Assembly (NCBI GenBank): GCA_001579985.1
Contig: LRSR01006027.1
Span: 1-21,153 of the forward strand
Reading direction: 5' to 3'
Source: Hypsibius dujardini
Taxonomy: Eukaryota > Tardigrada > Eutardigrada > Parachela > Hypsibiidae
Length of the DNA stretch: 21,153 bases
Numbering within the stretch: the first letter of the stretch is position 1; each line of letters begins with the position of its first letter. Position numbers and translations under genes: made by a program. Positions 1-7,925 of this stretch are shown here, piece after piece. The notes beneath the pieces are model-generated. The model had not been told where the DNA came from. It did not search any database and saw only the letters and a list, made by a program, of their open reading frames with translations.

Positions 1-243
1 GTGATAGACAGGCGCACCAAACGGCAGAGAATGGACAGGGAAGACCATTCGATGAAGCTGCATCACCGAAGAATTAGTCACATGCTGCGGCGGTTGACCA
101 TGATTCCGATGAGCCATCACCTCGTTGGAGGAGCTCAGCGGTTGTTGCAAACCTCTTGACGTGAATTCCTCATCAAGGATCGAGGAAGAACAAGTTCGTC
201 CTTCACGTATTTCATTCACCAAGACCATTTGTTCGTGTGGCAT
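1..243 (-). CDS. Partial coding frame running off the left edge, unknown product
   Basis: On the minus strand a frame is open from 312 down to position 1, about 104 codons without a stop, bounded upstream by a TAG at 313-315. The first in-frame ATG is at 243-241, giving at least 81 residues with no stop before the edge. The peptide is rich in Ser, Pro, His and Gln, with stretches such as MPHEQMVLVNEIREGR and NHGQPPQHVTNSSV. It resembles the disordered part of a regulatory protein, and I recognise no family. The true start may be this ATG or may lie in an exon joined further right. Base composition and the absence of stops favour coding over chance, but the opposite strand is also open for about 70 codons, so this is only moderately supported. 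Confidence 0.4.
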   Translation of the reverse strand, partial: MPHEQMVLVNEIREGRTCSSSILDEEFTSRGLQQPLSSSNEVMAHRNHGQPPQHVTNSSVMQLHRMVFPVHSLPFGAPVYH

Positions 244-360
244 CAAGGGGAGGGGAAGGAACCTTATAGGTCTGCCGTCGTGGCGTAAATTATTCGAGGT
301 CACAAGGTTCGCCTATATGTTTATATGGTCACCTTTTCTAACGTAGCTTCTAAAGTGCAA

Positions 361-1544
361 ACCAGCTCACATTGATGTTAGCTGCAAGTCAAAAGGCTTT
401 CTTCCTTCATCAAGACAGATAGATGAGTGATGCTAACGTCTCCTTGGAGGATTAAAACCAACCCTACTCGACCAAAATGTCTAGCCATCTATATACAGTA
501 CTGAACATACACGCAGTACGTGTTTGCCATGCAAAACCAAACCTCGCTTCTCAATGCGCAGCAAGGAAGGAAAAGAGACGAGCGCAATTCCCAATACAAA
601 AGTTGTCCCTTATTTGCCAGAAAATTGGTTATTTCCTTCATCAAAGACCAAGTCTTCCACTTGATTAGCATACTGTATAAACGAAGCATTGTCCGCCAAT
701 TATGATACATTGCATCATCGTAGCCTCATTTTACTCTGATCAGAAATCATCATTCCTCTCCTCACACATACTATCGCTAGTTTAGTTAGTAGTTAGTCGG
801 AACTCTGGAGGAAGTCATCTCTCATATGTATATATGTAAGTACACTAAAGATTTGTTGTTGGGTCATTTTTATCTGTACATTTTAGTCCCTTTTCTAATT
901 ATAACAAAGAAAGTAAAACGGAAAGCTATACAGTAGCAGCCTCATTTTCAGCCAAATCATCACTGTTGAACTTGATCTGCTGATTGATCTCATTATATTT
1001 TCACTATGCAAAGAGTGAAAGGTCACGCTTTTTTCTAAATTTTTGATTCCGCACACACCATCCACTCTACAGTAGTATGCACTGTAATAAAATGGAACTG
1101 GAATCACCTAAATCCGGTCTATCCGTGTTGTGGAATGCTCTCGGCTCATTTAGTTAAGTAGAAATGTAAGTAACTGGAATGGGAGTAGGATTTGCATATC
1201 TATTTAGTTTATACTCTGTATCTCTCATTACGAGACAGTTTGGACTATTTTCCCATGGGAAGTGCAAATTGACCAAGGTCGACCACATGTACTACTAATA
1301 CTCTATTGATTTAATGACCACCCCATTATTCCTATACTGTTTAATATAATATTCAAGTCATATTCCGCTGAAACTAACTGACTAACTAAAGACAACGTCT
1401 TTCGTGCTTCTTCCAAGTCGATTGTTCTGATTATCCTTAAATTGCTTAATTACGAATTTAGGATCTATGTATATTGAGATTTTTTGTCCTCAAGTATTTT
1501 CGCTATTTAAACTAAATTAACTTACTTGATTCCGGTTTCCGCAG
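361..1544. other. Non-coding stretch, no gene supported
   Basis: AT-rich sequence with only short overlapping frames on both strands that show no domain, no consistent splice pattern and no protein-like composition. It contains four of the window's eleven TACAGTA/TACTGTA heptamers (494-500, 671-677, 929-935, 1068-1074). It probably holds the 5' region of the left-edge gene and intergenic DNA. Confidence 0.5.
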
Positions 1545-1604
1545 GAAGACGTTGAGCTTGCTGTTTCGGTCTTGGAGGAACAAGTTCTGGAATGGGGAGC
1601 CTGA
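1545..1604 (+). other. Possible orphan 3'-terminal coding exon
   Basis: A good acceptor (pyrimidine-rich, ending CCGCAG at 1539-1544) is followed by 19 codons and TGA. The peptide EDVELAVSVLEEQVLEWGA is strongly amphipathic and looks like a real protein C-terminus. I could not find an upstream exon with a matching donor and frame in 361-1540, and I do not recognise the protein. It could be the last exon of a small gene, a pseudogene remnant or chance. Confidence 0.25.
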
Positions 1605-1703
1605 AAAAGTTGTGATTGATTCATTTTGAAATCAAGTGGTTGAGAAGCCTATAGCTTGTCTCGTTAATTTACGTATTAATAACTGCAACTCTCTCGAAAA
1701 AGT

Positions 1704-2242
1704 ATGTCTGGTGGTGGGAAGAGGTGTACAAGCAGTCAGTCAATCGGGCTGAATTCTGAACGCCTTGTTGATGATCGTAACAGGCGGAGGAATGCTGATC
1801 CGACAAATAATGAAATTGCTCCATTGTTAATAATACATGTCAAGATGAACGGATAATTTAGAAATTATTGTCTAGGAATATAATTAAAAAGAGGAAACCA
1901 CGGCATGGTATTGCAGCGTTGAGGCGTTTGAATCATGAGAAGAGAGTAATGTCTGTGACAAGTCAAAATGCGGCCTGGGAAGGTCTCATAATTCGCGCAT
2001 GAGAAATAAAGTTCATTTTTTACTTTGTAACGGCTAAACAATCAACACTATGAACACTCATGGAATGAGCTCAAGTCACGCCCGACCACATTAACAACTC
2101 TTGACGGTTAAGCCACGATAAGGTCTACCGAATTCAGGAGCGATTCAATAAATGTGAGGATGATGCAGACATAGATTGATGGCACTGTCTCAACTGTGAG
2201 CGACGCAATTAAAAAATGTTGATACCCTACATATGGACAGAT
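1704..2242 (+). pseudogene. Chain of short protein-like frames, possibly a decayed gene
   Basis: Several short plus-strand frames follow each other in different phases. The first is 1704-1855, starting MSGGGKRCTSSQSIG and ending at a TAA. The second is about 1889-2002 (KRKPRHGIAALRRLNHEKR, ending at a TGA). The third lies around 2110-2210, reading a Cys-containing stretch (RIQERFNKCEDDADID), a stop, then WHCLNCERRN. The basic composition and the C-x-x-C next to a Trp are protein-like. The frames are interrupted by stops and no splice pattern joins them. They may be remains of a mobile element or a nucleic-acid-binding gene, or random sequence. Confidence 0.18.
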
Positions 2243-2956
2243 GAAAGAATAATCGTTACTTTGAGAGTGAATGGGTCTTTTTACATGCCGGACGTGCCCA
2301 GAATTACTGGGACAATAAACGATTGTGCTGTAAATTCATCATCTAATCACTGCAACCGACCCACAACACAACAAACCTTATGTAAATTTGGCAATAAAAA
2401 TCAACAGCAATATTTAAAGGCGCAATAAGCTCGTCAAGTGTTGCTAACACCTGCATTGCAGCGCCCCTTTCGAACAGCTAACAATTCATGCGATCAATAT
2501 CATTTTCCAAGCTGCAAATCCTTTAGTGGTTTTTAAAGAGCTTCACAATCCACAATCTTATCACAAACTCTGACCGACAGCATGACAAAGACAAGAGCAT
2601 CTGATGAGAAACGACAGCACTGTGCGAAGAAAAGTAACTGTCTCCGTAAAGATTAAAAGCATTTAATAACTTGAAGGAGAAAAGCCAAACACATTCCGAT
2701 AGTTTTTAAACGGAGGTGGTCTCGTGAGCCACGGGGGAGGAATCCTGTCCTGTCACATCCACAGCTCGGCCGGGAAACCGGGGACGCCTTAGCTGACTTA
2801 TCCGGCTGGTGGCAGAATTAGAGTCTGAACGCGCACTAAGAGCTCGAAGGCTGTCTGGTTTGCTGTCCATAGTTCCAGAATGATCAAATCCGAAGCTAAA
2901 TAAAAGGAAGCACAACCTGATAGAAGCTTCAAATATATCACGCACTACTGTGTCTT
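2243..2956. other. Non-coding; 3' side of the GOPC gene
   Basis: No gene is supported here. A minus-strand frame at 2706-2960 overlaps the GOPC stop but lies in another frame and is best read as 3' UTR. The rest is AT-rich with no recognisable element. Confidence 0.5.
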
Positions 2957-4739
2957 TCAAGCATACTGTATATCTTCCACCGAGCCATCCTCGTCAGATT
3001 CCGGCTGGACATAAAGCAATTCAAAAATGACGTTTCCTTCCTGTTAAAAAGATATAAAAAATGTCGACAAAAAATGATAAAACACACAAACGCCCGCCCT
3101 TCTATCTCCTTACGAGTTGTGAAAGCACTTGGACGGCCTCACTGTGCTTGGCTCTTTGGAGATCGATCCCATTAACAGAGAGAACTGCATCACCAACGAT
3201 GAATTTACCATTCGCCTCCGCTAACATTCCAGCTTTAATTTCGGAAATCAAGATAGGAACTCCGTGGTCTTGACCGCCCTGCATCCCAAAAAAGACACAA
3301 TTTAGTTGTGTTGAGAAATGACCGGCTCTACTAGTGCTGAGCATACCGTCACGGCCAGACCAACATTCACACCAGGCTGCTTGTAAATTTCCACCTGCCG
3401 CACAACACCCGCCAGATTATTCGACGGCTTAGGGGCAGGCGGAACATAATCATCCACAAAAGCGGTTGGAGGTGTTAGTTGTGCCTGTTAACATTGAGAC
3501 ATTGCTTGATAGGAAATAGCTGGGAACAAGAACAAAAGTTACATTTTCACTCTTTCGACGCGCTTCTTTCCGTTGGCTTCTACTTCGGCAAGCCTGAACG
3601 ATCTATCAAAGCAAATTCTTTTATATACCTCCATCGGAAAAAGCAACCAAGGCGGACGTACTGTTTTATGCCTCTGTAGGCTGATTTCCGATTCTAACTG
3701 ATCCCACAATTGATTGTGTTGATATGCTTTAGAATCACGAGCCAGAAGTTGAATCTGTTGTATTCTGCACAAAAGAGGAGGATAATGTAATTTAATGTGC
3801 CTCGTGAGTAAATGTGTCTATAGAGCGTAGAGTACCTTCCCGCGAGTTCTTTGTCGAGGTAGCGAGCAGCAAGATGTGCCCCAAAAAGTTTGCTTTGCTG
3901 GTAGATTAACGACTCACGCAATTGCAGGTTTTCCTTCCTCAACTGAAGCACCTCTCGGTTGAGACGCGCTTCATCAAGAGATACCGAATTTGAATCACCT
4001 CTGCCATGCATCTACAAACACAAGGATCAATTCTCTATCACATTACTTACATTACATGTTTCTCTGCGTACTGTACCAAGCTAAGAAGAATGGCATGCCC
4101 TTCCGGTCGGTCCTTAACATTCTCCAACTGGGCCTTGTGCACCTGGAATAGGAGATTTCGGTGCTCTTGTTCTATACAATCCCGTTGAGATTGCGCTTCC
4201 ACCAGATCCCGACGAAGGTTGCATATTTGGGCCTGTAACAACCAAAATTCCTCATTTCCCCGATTTTATTATTTTCTCATCTTATTAATAACAACATTAA
4301 ATACGCACAGGCTTGCTGGAATACAGTACCTGCAACCTGGCAGATCATTCTAGTCAACGTTTCTACTATATTTGTGTCGATTGATTGAGGATTGGCCAGG
4401 GAATGAACTTTCCAATATCCGATACAACAACCATCAATCGATAGATCAAACGACAAAACGTACCTCCAACTTGGCATTACTCTGGAACACAGTCTGGGCC
4501 TTCTCCGATAACTGAGCAAACGTTGCGCATAGAAGAGCCATTTTTTGACGCGCAGGTCCGATAACGTATTCAATTTCGGCCTCCGGATGGCAAAGGATGC
4601 CGTCCAATTCCACGTAGGCTGTAAAGAAAGACAAAAAAAGAGTTTGTTTGTGCCATGCGGTTCAGTCTCTTCGCTTACCTCGGTCAAACTCTGATTCGAG
4701 TAAATCCAACCATTTAAATGTTGTCGTGGAAAGAGACAT
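2957..4739 (-). CDS. GOPC: Golgi-associated PDZ and coiled-coil protein (GOPC/PIST)
   Basis: Complete gene, exons 4739-4679, 4618-4464, 4232-4077, 4011-3836, 3764-3662, 3484-3347, 3278-3114 and 3040-2957, giving 345 residues. In GOPC this protein sits on trans-Golgi membranes and steers receptors and channels by PDZ binding. Seen here: the N-terminal [12 protein letters not shown] motif matches GOPC's FRWLEVLEKEFD; a coiled-coil region lies at about residues 60-205, with the family signature [16 protein letters not shown] and then [10 protein letters not shown]; a single PDZ domain occupies about 246-327, with carboxylate loop GLAV and core [15 protein letters not shown]. It ends 18 residues after the PDZ strand in an acidic tail, far shorter than vertebrate GOPC. 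The end of exon 3 is ambiguous: the chosen donor (GTACAG) gives a 65-nt intron, while an in-frame donor at 4055 would add 7 residues but leave a 44-nt intron. It lies head to head with the WDR5-like gene. Confidence 0.93.
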
Positions 4740-4944
4740 TGTATGCATCCCAAGCCTCAATCAAGCAAAGAAGCAGTGCGGACACAGGAGACAAAAATCA
4801 TTCCAGTAAACAACCTAGAAAAAGGTGACGTTTTAAACTCCGCCCCAACTTGTCTTTTAATATCGGCCGGACCCCTAACGCCCCTCCCTCTAAGAAAAAG
4901 TAAACATTTCCTTTTTCGCGCAGCCTGGATTGGGATCGGGACGA
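4740..4944. promoter_or_regulatory. Short intergenic gap, probable bidirectional promoter
   Basis: Only 205 bp separate the start codons of the divergently transcribed GOPC and WDR5-like genes, so both promoters must share it or use upstream non-coding exons. Visible elements are a CRE-like TGACGT (4826-4831) and GC boxes of SP/KLF type, CCGCCCC (4840-4846) and CGCCCCTCC (4879-4887). A pyrimidine tract ending CAG at 4921-4923 looks like a splice acceptor just before the WDR5-like start, so its first exon may be preceded by a 5' UTR intron. Promoter function is inferred from position. Confidence 0.5.
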
Positions 4945-6415
4945 ATGATGGAGGTGCGAGATGTGTCGCCGGAAATACCTCTGCGGCCACCTCGTCTCTT
5001 CCTGCCAACCACAAACGGACGCGGTAGAGGAGGAGGAATGAATAATGTCATGTGGAGCAGTAAGCTTGAAGCAGACTATTTAGGCAATCTCACATTGGAG
5101 CCCGCACATTCCCGCGGTATCTCATCTTTGAAATTCCACCCAAATGGCACATGCCTCTGCAGCGCAGGAGCAGACGGGTTCATCTTTTTGTGGAATCATG
5201 TGAATGGAGGACGTGAGCGACAACTTTTGGGTCATCAGCTGGGAGTGGATGAAGTGCAATGGTCCAATGATGGACGCTTCCTAGCATCTGCTTCCGATGA
5301 TCGCACCGTCAAAATTTGGGACGTCGAGAAGGGTGTTTGCATTAGAACGATGAGGGGCCATGAAATAAGCGCCTTTAGCTGCGCCTGGAATGTTCAGGTA
5401 AGAAAAAAAGGGGCAGCACGGGTTTCGCCGGGTGATTGATTGGTTGATGTGATTATATTGGTACTCGTACTGCACCTTGGTTCCTCGCCTGTCCCTTTCA
5501 TTGATTGATATTTTGGCTTTTTTAGCTTGAGTAGGTTCCGTACGAGTACCGTAAAATATTATGCAATGGAATTAACGGTGAAAGGCCAGTCGGCCATTAT
5601 GTCTTTGTCCGACAAATAAACAAGACAGTTCTTTGCTTTTTTTAGGGCAATATGATCGCGTCAGGTGGAGCGGATGGTATGGTAATTTACTGGGATACCA
5701 GGACTGGTACTTTCATCCGAACTGTGGCCTGCCATACTTCCTATCCTGTGACGTCACTGGAATTTCACAAGGACAGTCACATTCTGTTGAGTGCCAGTAC
5801 CGATGTATGTATAGATGTATAACATGTGTCGATAATGAGGTCTGAGATTGCATCTGCAATTCCTTTAGTATGTGGTAAGTGTCTATTATTATTATTGACA
5901 GGGTCTATGTCGAATTTGGGAAGTAGCGACAGGCCACTGCCTTAAGACTTTGGTGGAACAATCCAATCCCATGGTTGGGAGCGCTCGTTTTTCCCCCAAT
6001 GGCCGATACATCCTCGTTTCTCACGTCAACAGTTCAATCAAACTCTGGGATTATCTCAGGACAAAAGAGAAGCGAGCCTTTCAGGTGACCACATCACACT
6101 CGGCTTGCCTCCATAGCGTTCCGAAATTGTTTTAAAGCCTTGGTTTTGGTTCTTTTGCAGGGTCACGAGAACGAAAAGTACTGCATTCCTGCAAGTTTTC
6201 TTTGCGCCGGCAGGTCCGGTGAGCCTGTGTCGGTGGTCTCGGGATCTGAAGATGGAAAGTTGTACGTTTGGGATGTGAATACGCGAAAAGTGCTAAAGAC
6301 TTTGGAATACCACAAAGACGTTTGCTGTGCGACGGCCTGTCATCCCTTTCAAAGGATTATCGCATCGGGAGGTCTTGAAAAGGATCGGAGCATTCGCATT
6401 TGGAATAATTTGTGA
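4945..6415 (+). CDS. wdr5: WDR5-like seven-bladed WD40 repeat protein
   Basis: Complete gene, exons 4945-5397, 5646-5804, 5902-6084 and 6161-6415, all phase 0, 349 residues (human WDR5 has 334). WDR5 is the beta-propeller scaffold of MLL/SET1 histone H3K4 methyltransferase and other chromatin complexes. Colinear WD40 repeats are clear: LASASDDRTVKIWD, the diagnostic DGLCRIWE, FSPNGRYIL, GHENEKYC, SGSEDGKLYVWD and the final TACHPFQRIIASGGLEKDRSIRIW. The N-terminal tail (to about residue 45) is Arg/Gly/Pro-rich (GRGRGGG) and unlike human. At positions equivalent to human S91, F149, Y191 and F263 it has D, A, T and P, so the arginine (Win) pocket is altered. A65, D107, F133, Y260 and C261 are kept. 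This suggests a divergent paralogue rather than the main WDR5. The start is the first of two adjacent ATGs (4945, 4948). Confidence 0.92.
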
Positions 6416-6808
6416 TTATTGTTGAGCCTTATTTTATGTTTGTAGGTAAAGATAACGCCTTTTGAAATGAGTCCTAGTATTTTATCTCTCCAAATTGTCC
6501 CGTTCCGTGGGCTTTCACAGACCGAATTTTTTTCTTTAAAGCTTTTCTCGTTTTGTAATTTTGTAGGCAAGTTTTTGTGCCATTTATAAACAATAATGTA
6601 GACTTTTCCTTTTAATCTCGACGCAAATTGACAATTCTCGTGGCAGAACACTGTAATTGCAATATGTACCCTAAATACATGGCACATGAACGCTCCCGCG
6701 CAGGACAGTAGCCTAGCTTGTCACTCGAAAAGGTGCAACATCGGTACCAACAGTCAAGATAAAAGATTTCGGCCGGTCGATTTTTGAACAAGTAAAACAG
6801 GATGATAG

Positions 6809-6838
6809 CTCCTTCCTCTCTCCCTCTTTCTCCCTCCC
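6809..6838. repeat. Pyrimidine-rich low-complexity tract
   Basis: About 30 bases of nearly pure C/T (CTCCTTCCTCTCTCCCTC and on). It could act as a GAGA-type or polypyrimidine element in the E93-like upstream region, or be plain low-complexity sequence. Confidence 0.5.
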
Positions 6839-7664
6839 ACTTAATAATTGTCTCTACCTATGCATACTTCATGGATTATGGGGAAGGGGGAGTACTCTAC
6901 TCGCCGACCGACTAAAAAGAGGCGGCCTCACACTAAAAGAAAGGTAGTGGTAAGCTTTAGTGCTTCCTGTCATATTTATAACCAGGTTCGCCGATACACT
7001 GCTTGCTTTCCAGTTGCCACTACATTTATAGCATCTTTTCTTTTTCTATACTCATACCAATGAACGGCACTACCCTCTCTCCAAACGCCATTTCTCAAAG
7101 ACAAATCCTTCTTTCTTTCTACGATAAGCGACCATTTTTCACAATCGGTCTTTATTGTCTTCTTTCTGCATTCATATTCCTTCGATTGAAGTAAGTGGAA
7201 AAAGCAATTTAAGGCTGCCTTGTAGGGTATGTCCTAAGTAAAAATAAGGCTCTCCATGACCTGAGATTCTCCATAGAATTTAGTAACTGTTCCAATCGCC
7301 ACAGTATTTGAGATTTTTAAAGATTAATTGTTTATGATCTACTTTGTTTATTAGGACAAAAAATAAAGTGCTTATTGCTTTAATTCCAACAATCATTATG
7401 CAAATTTATAACCAACCTGCATCTCTCATTTCAATTGGATGTTACCCGTTCTATATGTTGGTATTTTGCCAATTTCAAAATGACCTTCCATCCCGTGTGT
7501 GTTTGTGTGATGAGTTTTGCCATTTTACCTATGTGTTATTACATCATGTGAGTTTAGGTTGCACCCGAAATAAAAATCGATAACAGGTTGCAAATTTGCA
7601 GGTCGAGATTAATTTTGGCAATGGGGCCAGAGGATGATGCGTAGAGGCAAAGACCCGGACGGCC

Positions 7665-7718
7665 TAGAGGAGGAGTGGAGTGGGGAGCGGGGAGAGGGGA
7701 GAAAAAAGAAAGAAAGGA
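7665..7718. repeat. Purine-rich (GA) low-complexity tract
   Basis: About 54 bases almost wholly A/G (for example AGGAGGAGTGGAGTGGGGAG), roughly 210-260 bp upstream of the E93-like start codon. GA tracts are typical sites for GAGA-factor and Psq-domain proteins; a regulatory role here is inference. Confidence 0.5.
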
Positions 7719-7925
7719 CGCCCCGCGGATCAAGGAATAAGCCAATTTTTGAAGAGCTCTCACTGATAATCTAATCTCCTGACGTCACGCAGGCAGCCGG
7801 CTCTTCTCACTCATAAACCTCGCGCTCAATTACCAATCCAGAAAGGCACCCGTGACTAATAAGAGTAATTCTTTTACTTTCCCGTTGAGGACAGCCATTC
7901 AAAAGTATTTTATAGATTTAAAGAA

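Larger units (their letters stand above)
6416..7925. other. Intergenic: WDR5-like 3' side and E93-like 5' side
   Basis: About 1.5 kb without a supported gene. Frames up to 112 codons occur on both strands but show no domain or coding-like composition. It contains a pyrimidine-rich tract (6809-6838) and a purine-rich tract (7665-7718). Untranslated exons of the E93-like gene may lie here, since an in-frame TAA at 7866-7868 closes the frame upstream of its chosen start. Confidence 0.5.

Noticed and set aside
2706-2960. 84-codon minus-strand frame overlapping the GOPC stop
   Set aside because: It is out of frame with the GOPC terminal exon, which ends at 2957, and has no domain; it is 3' UTR or flank.
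4277-4753. 158-codon minus-strand frame over GOPC exons 1-2
   Set aside because: It overlaps the true exons in another frame and reads through the introns; the spliced frame matches GOPC.
5881-5899. ATT repeat as a functional element
   Set aside because: It is a short run within the WDR5-like third-exon acceptor region and fits ordinary intron composition.
6349-6687. 112-codon minus-strand frame at the WDR5-like 3' end
   Set aside because: It lies antisense to the WDR5-like terminal exon and 3' UTR, and its Lys/Asn-rich composition follows AT-rich sequence.
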